DNA from: Agelaius tricolor
Taxonomy: Eukaryota; Chordata; Aves; Passeriformes; Icteridae
Assembly (NCBI GenBank): GCA_023055355.1
Contig: JALJCS010000012.1
Location: forward strand, 10,018,501-10,082,500
Direction of reading: 5' to 3'
Length of the DNA: 64,000 nucleotides
Shown here: piece after piece, positions 10,819 through 21,305 of the stretch
Numbering within the stretch: position 1 is the stretch's first letter
How the letters are laid out: each line of letters begins with the position of its first letter
Notes under the pieces: model-generated
Told to the model about the DNA's origin: nothing
What the model saw: the letters and a program-made list of their open reading frames with translations, nothing else
The model's database searches: none
Program-made: the position numbers and the translations under genes

Positions 10819-13800
10819 GCATCAATTTCGTCCCCAGTGCCAGATGAAGTTCCTAGAATTGCTCAGAAGCAGACTTTGCCCCTTTTGTCTGCCTGCAGAG
10901 GAGGGAGCCTTGCAGCTGGAGAATGTGCAAGTAGTGCATTCTTGCCTGTACCCTTTGCTTGATTTGCCCTCACATCTCAGCTCCAGTAGCCAGCTGAAAG
11001 CAATCAGAGCCTTGCCTGGGCCAGACCAAGTGTTCTTGGGATATCCCAGCTGAAAAACATCTACAGAATTGCTTGTCAGACACTCCAAAACAACAAAAAA
11101 TGGTTAATAAAGGAGACTACTTGCAAATAACGTGAGGCTTGTGCTTGAGCAAGTAAGGGATGTCACACAGGCTTTAAATGAAAGGTAAGTTTCTGAGTGT
11201 AGATTTCTGAACATAGTTTGCAGGTAAATTACAAATATAAACAAACTATTTAACATTTCAACATTGCCCAAGGTTGTTAACATTCTAAACTTGCCTGTCA
11301 GGTTGTCTGCCCTGAGCAAACCCTAACTCATCTCAAATGCCAAGGCCTGCCATAACAGAACTCCAGCTCCAGACCTGCACGTGAGACTCCCTTACCCTGC
11401 TGTCATGAACAAACTCTCCCAACCACTAGACCAGGATGAGGCTTTCTCTGTATGCACATGCCCTTAAGATTACTGCACCAGTTTGGGTTTTTTCTCAGGG
11501 AAACAGACATGGCAGGTGTGTGAAGCCAGTGCCTGTGCACCTGTGTACAAGCACACAGAGTCTATTTTGGGTACAACACCACGATAGACTCAATGCCTTT
11601 ATAAATGCATTACTTGGGCTCACCCTGGACTAACAGAAGACATCAGGACATCCTCAGGAGAAAGGAGTCTTTCACAGTGCAGTTTCTGTCTTTGAAGTAG
11701 CTCAGGTAGCACTGCACCTTCTCCACAGATGGGGTTTTCAGAGATATTTCATTCACAACATGCAAGCCCAATGACATAATGAGAAGAGGCCATACAGAGT
11801 AGGCACAGTCCAAGCTCTGGTATCATTATCCAGGTACCAAGGCAGTGGGTGCTCCCTGTGAGGCTGGAAACCACACACATCACTCTTCTTGAGAGACTAA
11901 AACACAGCACTGGAGTCACAAACCAGTTCATTACCCACACAAAACTAGAAATATACAACCACAACATAAACAGAGATGTTATTTATTATTTGTAAAGTAC
12001 ATACTACATGAAATACACAAGGGAAACTAAGGGGTTCTGTTCTTTCAGGGAGGAATTATGGTGGCCCCAGGTAAGGTAAAAAGGAGAAACCCATATTGTG
12101 CAGAAGAGAGAGCCAGGTAATCCAGACTTCCACATGGGAGAGAGCCAGTACTGAGGGATTGGACACACAACTCTGTGCTTGGCTGCAGTGGGATGGAAAG
12201 AAACCTGTGCCAAAGAAAAGATACGTGGAGCAACAGGCTAATTCCAGACTGCTATTAACTTGTTTAACGATGGGAGAGAGATGAGGAGCAAGACCTGCCA
12301 CAGCTCTTTTATAAAAGCAATGTCACAACACTTTATGTAAAGGATGAGGACCGCAGCCAGCAGTACTTAGCCAAATTAATTGAGATCTGGAAATAATAGC
12401 ATAACATGCAGTTCAGTACTAGCTGAGCAGTTAGCAAGCTGATTTCTAGGAGAATTGACTGGCCCATCCCCATTCTAAAAACTTTCAGTAGAATACTGCT
12501 GCAGTGACAGACACAAATGAAGCAACAGATATATTCATTTCCCTTTCTTGTGCACAGCTATTCAGCTCTCCTGGGCAGTGGCAGCGAGTGTTCAAAAAGC
12601 AACTTTCAAACAAGTGTTTCCAATTAGAAGAGACAAAGAATTTCACATCAAAGTTTCAAAATACAATAAATTATTTACCTTCTAGACGATGCTGATCTAT
12701 TTCATCAGCTAGTTTGGTGAATTGCCATTACTACTTGAAAGCTTAAGGAGGCAATGGAAACAAGCTGAAGTGCAGCCATACACCATTAACACCTGATAGC
12801 AGCACTCCTCCCACCTGCTGAAGAGTTGGGTAATTAATGTAGAATGTGTTACTTCTGCCAAAACACTGCAGTTACTATCCCCTACCAGTGAGATGTACAC
12901 ATATATTCCACCTTCAATCTCTGTTTCCACTTTTTATCTTTCAGGGCACTGCAGAAGTTCCTCTCTTATACAACACCAAATGACAAATATCCTTACTTCT
13001 GCCAGCTCATTTTTCCTGATTATAATGGCACCTTCTGTTTTTTTACAAACAGATTTGTGTGCTGAACACTAGCAACAAGTAAATGACTAAATGAGCAAAA
13101 GTAAAGGTGAAGGACACAAAAGAAGAAGCAATCTATATGAAAACAGTAAAGAGCTGTAAGACACAACATTTCACTTTAAGACAGTTTAGACATTTGATCC
13201 CTATGCTCCTACTGAACTGAATGGTTGCACCTAGAGCAGGTGCTGTCCAAACATTACCAGCAGAAGTCCAGCTGCAACTCAATACAGGACATACACAAAA
13301 GCAGTACTAGAAGGCTCAGTTCTTTGCTCTTTACACATAATTCTTTACACATTACACGTTTATGCTTTCCCTCCTTTGAGCTGCCAGTTGTTTGCAGAGA
13401 CAGCAGCTGAGCCAACTTTCAGGACACTCCAACACAAGCCAGATTTAGTATAACTGGAATATTAGGCACTGATACATCCAGAGCAAGATGTGCTGAGAAC
13501 CAACAGACCTCACTGAATACACCCAATTTTTCTTTCCTGTAGGAATTTTCACTTCTGGTACAAAACGTCAGTTGAAATTCAGCCAGCAATTTCAGGTTCT
13601 GTGGAACTTTTTAACAAAAACAACACAGCTTTAGTGCAATGGCTGTGCCATCCCTGAGTGCAAGGCACAGAGGCTAGAGGGAACTGGCACACCTCAGCAG
13701 ACCTGCCACCCTGGCATTCTGTGTTACAGATCCAAAGGCAGCAACCACTGCCCAGGACAGAACACCACAGCTCCACCTGGCAGCCCCAAAATTGCAACCT

Positions 13801-15460
13801 GGCACATCTGCCAAGAGACCTGTCTGCTAGCCAAGATGCAATGGTTAATTCTGCTCAATCTTGTTGATGTAGGTAGAGATGATTTAACCCTAAAGGGAAC
13901 AGCTTTGTACTCTGTCATGAGACCTCAGCATAAGGCTTTTTATAAAACTTTGCCTTTCAGAGGCAACATTACTCACAACCCAAAAAAGTATGGTAAAAAG
14001 ATGGTAACTCCATTAAGTTCCCCAGAGCCTTACATATTCAACACAGCAAGCAACTCAGACTTCAGAATCATTGTGCCTGCTGGTGAATAAAACACATCTG
14101 GAAGTCCCTAAGTGATCCCACTGAGCGGTATAACTGAAACCAGAATTTGGTCTGGAATCTTCAAATCTTGACTTCAGTATCTTTCAAAGACCATCTTTTC
14201 AGATCTGACTGTATTTGCCTCAGATATTGCATCAAAAGCCCTGATGAAATCCAGCACCAGTGTATTTCATCAGTCAACAGGAAGTCTCACAGAAGACTCA
14301 CAGGAGTGGCAGATGATTTTTGTCACCCTAGAACTGAAGTCTCGATGTTTTAAAGACAGATTGAATAAAATACAATGTGAATACACGAGGAGTAATTAAA
14401 TGCTATATTGAGATAGCAGTGTAAGATTTGTTAGCAGCACATTAAAAACACCACCATCCTTTAAGAAAACAGACCATCAATTTCAGATTTGCTTCATCAA
14501 TTTCATTCTGTTTTGTTTCTGCATTCTTGCAGCAAAGGCACAGCAGAGAAAAATACGTTGCTAAACATGGCCTCTTAGGGGACTCAGCACAGTGTCTGGT
14601 CAGAGCCCAAACCAATCCTGATGGTTCCTTGAGGGTTTCCACCAAAACTCCATCAGTGTAGTGCATCCTGTTTGATAATGAGCCAAATTCTGATCTCTGT
14701 GCCCAGCAGGTGGAACCATGTAAATCTGTTGGTGGTGCAGGGATGCTTTTGTAAGGATTGTAGAGATGCTTTGGAATTGATAAAGGCCAATAGCATGCAC
14801 AATATTTGTGGAAAGTCAGGAGAGACATGTAACATCTTCTAAGTTTTCAAAAATCGGGAGTTTTGGAATACTTTATGAAGACCTTCAAAGCTGACTGTAA
14901 AAGCACTTCAAATCTAGTGATGTAAAGAAAAAAACTCACAGTTGATGTAGAGGTAACTAGGAACTATGAACTGGCTGCTGTCTAAGCCCAGCAGTTGCTT
15001 TAGCACAGCTATCCATTTGTACTGGGCAAGACCACCAAGATGATGGAAAATGCCCATGAACTTTATGGGAACACACTTACAAAATTGCTTTCTGTTTTAT
15101 GCAGAGGATGTATTACAGCTAGGCACTGCTGTAGGGTAGACTGATGACTGATGACCTTTCACTTAAAACTTTCCCTCTACTTCATGAGCTGTCTTGCCTG
15201 AAAAACTAGAAAAGGGAAATATTTATCTGAATTAAATGATTCACAGAAATGATATGCTTAATCATCTAAAGAGTCATATAAGTCTCATAATTCATAGCTT
15301 CAAGTCCAAAGCAATCTTAATATCAAAATGGCTAATAAATGACTCATAAATACCTAGAGATTTGAAAAGGCTCGTGAACCCTAGCAATTTACCACCTATG
15401 CCTACCAGCTATTAGGTACAACTATGTAACGGAGGAGAACACTCCACTGATGGAGAGACA
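10819..15460. other. Intronic DNA, no recognised feature
   Basis: This is intron 1 between the polypyrimidine tract and the CpG island, AT-rich with no recognisable exon or clear transposon. The longest frame here (minus, 14442-14828, 128 codons) is not similar to DOCK10 or to any protein I recognise. Confidence 0.5.
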
Positions 15461-15634
15461 CGGCTTGAAGCCTCATGCGGTGCATTTTAAAAGCGAACGC
15501 AAGTAGGAAGAACGGGCTCTGCGTTTCCGTGGCATTTGAGGCTTCTTGCGCGGGGTATCCAGTGGAAATCACCGGCAGCGAGCGCACACGCTCCCCGGCA
15601 GCGACGGTGCCAGCCGGGCAGCGCGGAGCGGCAC

Positions 15635-15642
15635 TCACGTGA
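15635..15642. promoter_or_regulatory. Palindromic E-box TCACGTGA
   Basis: This perfect 8-bp palindrome matches the extended E-box bound by USF and MITF/TFE factors. It lies about 365 bp into DOCK10 intron 1 and within the CpG island. Binding is inferred from the motif only. Confidence 0.35.
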
Positions 15643-15772
15643 TTGTCACACACCGGGACCCGCGCCTGTCCCGCTCCGGCCGGGCGCTCCCGGCTCACCC
15701 TCCGCCCGCCACCGCGAAGCGCAGCCGGAGGGACGGACAGCAGGCGAAGGGAGGATGCCGGGCCGCCGGCGG

Positions 15773-15808
15773 GGCTGGCAGCGAGGGCTGGCAGCGAGGG
15801 CTGTCAGC
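15773..15808. repeat. 13-bp tandem repeat, about 2.5 copies
   Basis: The unit GGCTGGCAGCGAG occurs at 15773-15785 and again at 15786-15798, followed by a partial diverged copy (GGCTGTCAG). It is a small tandem repeat inside the CpG island, in DOCK10 intron 1. Confidence 0.7.
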
Positions 15809-16000
15809 CGCCGGCCGCAGCGCGGGGAGGCGCGGAGCGGAGCGGCTCGGGCGGGCCAGCGCTGCCCGCGGGCTGCTCCGCTCGGGGCCGGGCGGGCCGG
15901 GGCTCCCGGCGCCGCCGCCGCGCCCTCCCCGGGACCCGAGCGCGCCTCGCACCTGGGCCGGTGCCCGGTGGCCGCAGCCCCGCCGGGCGCTCCCCGCCGC

Positions 16001-16006
16001 ACTCAC
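16001..16006 (-). other. DOCK10: Splice donor of DOCK10 exon 1
   Basis: The plus strand reads actcac, which is GTGAGT on the minus strand, directly after codon 38 (CGG). This is a near-consensus U1 donor and sets the exon end at 16007 in phase 0. Confidence 0.85.
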
Positions 16007-16120
16007 CCGCAGCTGCAGCCGCCCGCTGGCGGCCGCGGCGGCCGCGCTGTGCCGCAGCTCCGCCGCCTGCCCCGGCCGCAGCAGGCTCCGCGTGAAGCGC
16101 CGCGTCCGCTCGCCGGCCAT
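16007..16120 (-). CDS. DOCK10: DOCK10 first coding exon (38 codons)
   Basis: Read on the minus strand, an ATG at 16120 opens 38 codons starting MAGERTRRFTRSLLRPGQAA and continuing ELRHS, an alanine run and SGRLQLR. I recognise the first 25 residues as the N-terminus of vertebrate DOCK10 (zizimin-3). DOCK9 and DOCK11 share the related pattern of basic residues, RPG/KPG, then AAELR. The frame ends in phase 0 at a GTGAGT donor (16006-16001), matching the family's exon 1 boundary ahead of the EPLDYE block. DOCK-D proteins are about 2,200-residue GEFs for Cdc42/Rac with PH, DHR1 and catalytic DHR2 domains; none of those domains is encoded here. The C-terminal part (alanines, then SGRLQLR) differs from the mammalian sequence as I recall it. 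The Kozak context is moderate: G at +4, C at -3. The start is chosen by homology, because the frame stays open upstream. This is the first piece of a gene that leaves the window on the left. Confidence 0.9.
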
Positions 16121-16191
16121 GGGCGCCGGCAGCCCCGCGCTCCGGCCGCCGCTCCCCGCCCGGGCCGCGGCGCCGTCAGGAAGCGGAACTG

Positions 16192-16201
16192 GGGGTTTCC
16201 C
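16192..16201. promoter_or_regulatory. kappaB-like site GGGGTTTCCC
   Basis: GGGGTTTCCC fits the NF-kappaB consensus GGGRNWYYCC at every position. It lies 72 bp upstream of the DOCK10 ATG, a few bases from an ETS-like GGAAGCGGAA. DOCK10 is known to be expressed and cytokine-regulated in lymphocytes, so immune-type sites are plausible. A 10-bp match in GC-rich DNA can also arise by chance. Confidence 0.35.
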
Positions 16202-16231
16202 TCCCGCTCCCCCCGCGCGGGGGAGGTGTGC

Positions 16232-16240
16232 GGGGCGGGG
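16232..16240 (+). promoter_or_regulatory. GC box (Sp/KLF-type)
   Basis: GGGGCGGGG is a consensus Sp1/KLF binding sequence about 110 bp upstream of the start codon, as expected in a TATA-less CpG-island promoter. Confidence 0.45.
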
Positions 16241-16480
16241 GCCGCCCGCCGACCCTCCCCGGGGCAGCGTCGCGGCCCCGCCGCCCGCGCTCGCCATGTG
16301 CGCGCCGGGGCAGCGCCGGCCCCAGAGCGCACCGGGCACGGCCCCCGCCGCTCCAGAGCGCTGCGCGCCCAGGGGGTACCGGCGCTCCGGGAGGGAGCCC
16401 GGGCCGGGCCAGCGCGGCCACACCGCTCTCCGTGCCTGGGGCCACCAAAGGATGCTCTCCCGGCAAGGCTGCGGGTGGGC

Positions 16481-19400
16481 TCGGCACAGCAAGAGCTACT
16501 CTTGGTATTAACCACTTGCTAAGGTGGGAACTGCGGTTTAAAGTGGTGTCCAGGTTTCATGAGAAATCTACTCTCTGGTCATCGCCGCCGTCCACTGAGC
16601 TCTTAGAAAGCAGCCTCCTAGCAGCACGGAGACCCTGCACAGATCAAGGCTGCATGTCTCCCAGTCCTTCTGCCAGCTGGAATGGCATCCCTCTCTCTTC
16701 ACCATGGAAAACTCAGCCGATCCACAATTAAGTTTAGCCATTTAAGCCCACAGAAGTTACACAATAGTCACAGCTCTCTCAGCCCCCAGCACAGCGATCA
16801 TACCTTCTGTTAGTAGGAACACAGCTTTATGCCTTAACACTAACGCTGCAGTGTGGAGAATAAAGGATTGCTGTGAGCGCTGTATCTTAATTTCTTTGCC
16901 CAATAATACTTACATTCTCCTCTGTAATGCCGAGTTTTCTTTCTGCAGTTAAACTGGTAGGCATGGGAAAGGAGGTAACCTTGAGAGATAACACACCTGA
17001 GTCCATGGCAATCCCTGTAAGAAAAGATTGAATTAAACCCGAGGAGCTTCAGGTGCAGTCCCTAAAGGGCAACACTGCTGTACGAGTTCAACACTGTTGC
17101 GAGTGCAACAGCTGAAGCTGCAAAGGTGCTAAAACACAAAAACCAACTGAGTCAGTTAACATTTAGTTAGACTTCCTATTGGGGAATTAACTGTTGCAAG
17201 AGCTCCTGGATTACATCCTTGCCCAGAAGCACCCTGTGTGTTTTGAGGTAGTTGTCTGTAAGACACGGCAGGTTGCAGGAATTCACTGCAGCCTCCTCGT
17301 GGCTCCCAGTTCTCTCCTCCAAGCTTACTGAAGATACCAAAGGCAGCAATGAAAACAGAGTTTAAGTACTGCTCTGCAAAGAAAATGTTTCCCCAAAAAG
17401 TGAATTCTTTGAAGTGTGCTCCAGAATTGGCTTAAAACAATTAAGTTCTCTAGTCTACCCATTTCTACCAGGCAACAGGTGCTACATTGTAATATCTTGG
17501 AGATGGCATTTGTTTGAAGCTAAAGCTCGGTAAGAAAACACTACTGGATTGGAAAAGATTTCTTGAGAAATTTGACATAAAAAGCTACTGTGAGATGAAA
17601 AAGGAGACTCCATTCATTTTGCAAACAATCCATATAAGGCTCGTTTTAGGAATGCAGCCTGATGTTGCAAAGAAACAAAAAAGAAGAATAAGTAGCCTCA
17701 GGGACTAGGGAAGCATTCTGCCTCAACACAAGGATGTAATTTAGGATAAATTTGACTGCAATTTAATGCAGACAGCAAAGAAAACACACATTGCATATGT
17801 GAGAAAGGACAAAGAACACTAATGGTTTCTTCCATTCAGTATGTGCATGGAAATGGTTTTAAGAAAATCATCACCAAAAAGCAGACCAGAATTGTCCAGC
17901 CTTCCCTGTCTTTGGGTACAGTGCTGTTGCTCCTGCTCAGATGTGGTCAGCTCTGTGGTCAGGCCTGTGCTCCATAGTGCTTCTCCCTTCCCAACTGCAC
18001 ATGGGCAAGCTGGGGTTGAGTGAATATGCAGATACTTGTCAGTGAGCATTTGGCTGCTGAAATCTATTAGTAGACATCAAGAAGTAAAAGAGCCAGCTGT
18101 TTCTACACCACAAACATTTTCAAGCCTGCAGGGAAGCAAGAAATAACAAATACTCAAATAATGAGCAAAAAAAGACAGTAGGATTAAATAAAACACATTT
18201 TTTATTATCATCCTCCTAAGTAAACATTCAGGGATTATCTAGGAAAGGTCCTTTGTCAAAGACAAGGTGAGCCTCTCAAATTGTCACACACAGTGCAAAG
18301 CACAAGTGGCCAGGATTTTACATGCATGTGGTTGTTAACCAAAATCTCTTATGCAAGAGTAACTCTTTGGGTGTGTTTCACTGTTCTTCTGTATTTTAGA
18401 AGTTCTTTGGTTTTCAGATTTCAATCAGTTGTTACTCAAGGCCACTGCACTCTCTAAGAGGCTTTCCTTTTGATTTTGGGTACGCCATAGTGCAGTTCTG
18501 CTAAAAAGCTGTATATGCTATAAGCTGTTAATTCTCCACCTTTAAAGAGCTGCTACCTTGATAAACATGTATTTAGCATTAGTAAAATAGCAGCAACAGC
18601 AGAGTAACTTTGGATATCCAATTGATCTAGGACTAGAGATTTTTATTTACAGAAACAAGTCATTCTAAAAATATGAGTTTGAAGACTATTCCTACAACTA
18701 CTTAAGACTGCCCCCGAGAGATGGATGATATAGCATCACTGATGGAGAGCAATTTCAGCACAGCATAAAATGGTTGGCAGTAACTGTTTGGACTGGGTTT
18801 CACACTCAAAGTTGGCTTTGGATCTGGAACACTTTTTTTTTTTCAAATTTCAAGAATGTTTGGAAAACTTTTGTTTCAATACCACTGGTAATCTGAAGCA
18901 AACCCCTTCAATTTGCAGTTGCATTAAGTAGCAAGGCCATGTGAGTCTTGTCTCTGTTTAGCAAGACCATGAAAACTTTTCTTTCACAACTGTGTGTGAC
19001 CTTGAATAGACAAAAGTTCCACTTTTTCACAAATGCATCAAAGAATTGACTCCCTTTCCCCCAGCGACCATTTCCCCCAGGAAAACGAAAGTGACACTGT
19101 TTAGGTTTGCTTCTTTAACATGCTTGGGAATCTAACATTTCTAGAGCTGCCTTTTGAAGAAAATAACAGAAATCTGTCATTTTATATATCTGTACTGGCA
19201 CAACTTACCCAATATGCATTAGTTTTCTAACACAGACATCCAGCTTTGTTATCTGGGGATTCTAATTCATGCCAACAGGTCACTCAGGAGTGTGCGTATT
19301 TAAATATTTTACCTAAGTTTTCTTTGTCTCTGAAATGGTCACTAATTTGATTAGTGAAAAAGGCATTTCTTATGTATTTCTTATACCATTAAGCTAGTGT

Positions 19401-21189
19401 AAGCAAACATTCAAGAAAAATTCTTTTTTCATTGAGATAACACCTTCCCCTCCCCGTGCCTCTTCTGCCCCTGACCACAAATGCATTTCTTGTTATCAGC
19501 ACGCACTAACTGCGAAGTGAAACTAACTGCTGTGGGTTTTTTATCATCTGAGCTGCAAAAATCCCAAAACATACTGTACAGTGTAGCTTCATTTTCTCAT
19601 GGGCTTTGAGCTTTTTACTGTGTGCAATGTAAAGAATCTTCCTGTCCATGAGACCTTCCTTAGCTACTATTACAGTTTTAAGTTGTCACTAAATGCTGAT
19701 GCAGATGTTTGCTGCATGGAATCTGGGACTCTCCACCCCTACTCATAGCTCAAGGTTGACTCTTTAGCATGATTCTAAGTGCAAGTGCCTTTTACATTGG
19801 TCCAGTAACTTAGAAACTTTTTCGTTTTCACTATTCACTTCCCAGGAATTCCCACTGTATCTGATTTGTTACAAATGACAGCACAACCTTTAATTGTTCT
19901 GCCACCTGCAGAACATGACAGCCAACCTGCTCACAGGCACTGCCCTTCCCAGGACAACCATGGTTGCTCTGGAACACAGCTCAGCCTGCCCAGACACAGC
20001 ACTGAGGAGAGCTTTCTCCCTCCACAGCTGATACCTGCTCTGCATCTACATTGCTTCATCTCACAGTGGATGAACTCAACAAATTCGAGGTGACAAATCT
20101 GTTTAATGTGTCATAACATGAGAGAGCAACAGAAGGAAAAGAAAACCTGCAAACACAAAATGCCTCCTTCAACGCCCAAATTAAAAACTGCAAAAGTAAT
20201 ACTCCTGCACATACCTTTAATATCTACACTTCTAGGCCCACTCTGCTGCAAAGTTTACACTCTGTAAAAACAGGCTTATAGCATAAAGGATATTAAGAGA
20301 AGTAAGTTTCCAGCCCTTCACTTACCCTTTCTCTAAGGCACCAGGTTGGGTGTAGCTGCCTGAGTAGAAGCATCATTGGCATCAGTAGGGCTATTTTAGC
20401 AAAGCATGTTAAAGGGTCATGGGGTGGCTCTAAATATTTCAAGCTTCATGCTATGACCTACTCTGTGAATGCATATAAATTTAACTATTTCTGCTAGATT
20501 TGTGAGGATGTAGGCTCATCACCGAGGAGCTACAAATCACTGATAAATCACAGTGGAACTGTTATTATAAATCAATTAATACATGTATGTCTTTAATGAA
20601 TCAGGATCAAGTTGGTAGTTAAATCTCAAACACTGGGCAAACAGTCCCCTTATCCTTTTTAAAAATTCTTCTTAGTGGAAAACACACTGCTTGTAGAAGA
20701 CAGGCTGTGTTATTATTTTACATGTTCAGCAAGGTCAGAATGTCTTTTCTTAATTACAGAATATCAAATCTGACTCATATTTCATTACAATGCCAGGGCA
20801 GAATTCTAGTCCTTCTAGAGAGTTAAATGCAAGAAGTTAAGAAGAATAGAACTGCAGGGTTAAAAAAAAAACAACTCCATATTTAAAGGCCTCTAAAGTA
20901 CCCAAGTACACAATTTAAATGAAAACAAAGATACATACATATTTAATGTTATCTCTGACCAGGGCATGCAATCACATAAGCAGCCAGAAAATCCAGTATG
21001 TCTTGTGGGTCTGAATTCATTCATGCTTTGAACTCTAGAGATAAGCTCCTCTCCCATCCCAACATCCTTAAATTTAATACTACAAGAAGCATTTATTCAT
21101 CCAAACCAGTTTCTTTAGGGTAATGTGTCTTTGCATGATGAATAGGCATAAAATTTACTGCCAGTTTTTATGTGGTATGGTTTTAAACC
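16481..21189. other. DOCK10 upstream flank, no recognised feature
   Basis: AT-rich DNA follows the CpG island. The flank immediately upstream (16500-17500) is moderately rich in non-repetitive sequence and could hold proximal regulatory elements, but I see no definite site. Open frames are at most about 75 codons, apart from those spilling out of the island. Confidence 0.5.
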
Positions 21190-21305
21190 CGAGAGGGCAC
21201 TACCTAATGGTTAAGGCAATAATCTGGACACTTGTGTTGATTCCTATTCTGCAGGATTTATCTTCTCTATCTGACTTTTCTCCAGAGGATGGGAAAAACT
21301 ATATC
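21190..21305 (+). mobile_element. Possible tRNA-derived SINE (MIR-like) remnant
   Basis: GGCACTACCTAATGGTTAAGG resembles a box A region and TTGATTCCTATTCTGC, about 30 bp downstream, resembles a box B region (GGTTCGAATCC). The order and spacing are those of a MIR-type SINE head. No good core or tail is left, and decay is heavy. Confidence 0.45.

Larger units (their letters stand above)
1..16006 (-). other. DOCK10: DOCK10 intron 1 (5' part, partial)
   Basis: Everything left of the donor at 16006 should be intron 1. I searched the minus strand for exon 2, which in vertebrates carries the KPRLLEPLDYE block, and found no match, so the intron runs past position 1 and is longer than 16 kb. That agrees with the very long first intron known for mammalian DOCK10. 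It contains CR1 relics at 1-335 and 3630-3700, a solo LTR at 3832-4195, possible MIR-like remnants near 9.9 and 10.5 kb, and a polypyrimidine tract at 10632-10818. Open frames inside it are short and unrecognised. A second DOCK10 first exon, known in mammals, could be hidden here but I could not identify one. Confidence 0.8.
16121..16300 (-). promoter_or_regulatory. DOCK10: DOCK10 5'UTR / core promoter region
   Basis: This GC-rich stretch directly upstream of the ATG should hold the 5'UTR and probably some of the start sites. It contains a GC box (GGGGCGGGG, 16232-16240), a kappaB-like site (16192-16201) and an ETS-like AGGAAGCGGAACT (16178-16190). The reading frame of exon 1 is open through the whole stretch and contains an in-frame ATG at 16297. 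The start site itself cannot be placed from sequence. Confidence 0.55.
15470..16480. promoter_or_regulatory. DOCK10: CpG island promoter of DOCK10
   Basis: GC content and CpG density rise abruptly near 15470 and fall back to AT-rich background near 16480. The core, about 15600-16440, is dense in CG dinucleotides. The island covers the DOCK10 start codon, the donor, roughly 500 bp of intron 1 and about 350 bp upstream. No TATA box precedes the exon on the minus strand, which fits a dispersed-start CpG-island promoter. It produces long open frames on both strands by composition alone. A divergent plus-strand transcript is possible but no clear exon for one is visible. Exact borders and the observed/expected CpG ratio were not computed. 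Confidence 0.9.

Noticed and set aside
1..15400. DOCK10 exon 2 or an alternative DOCK10 first exon on the minus strand
   Set aside because: No frame with the EPLDYE block or a plausible spliced N-terminus was found. A short alternative exon could be missed by eye.
15695..16492. Full 265-codon minus-strand frame as one protein
   Set aside because: Only 16007-16120 matches DOCK10. The frame crosses the GTGAGT donor into intron, so the part below 16007 is not coding. The upstream extension is kept as a finding only.
15536..16522. Plus-strand open frames of 328 and 321 codons across the CpG island
   Set aside because: They overlap each other and minus-strand frames, consist of low-complexity Arg/Ala/Pro/Gly sequence and arise because stop codons are rare in such GC-rich DNA. 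The minus strand carries the recognisable DOCK10 exon.
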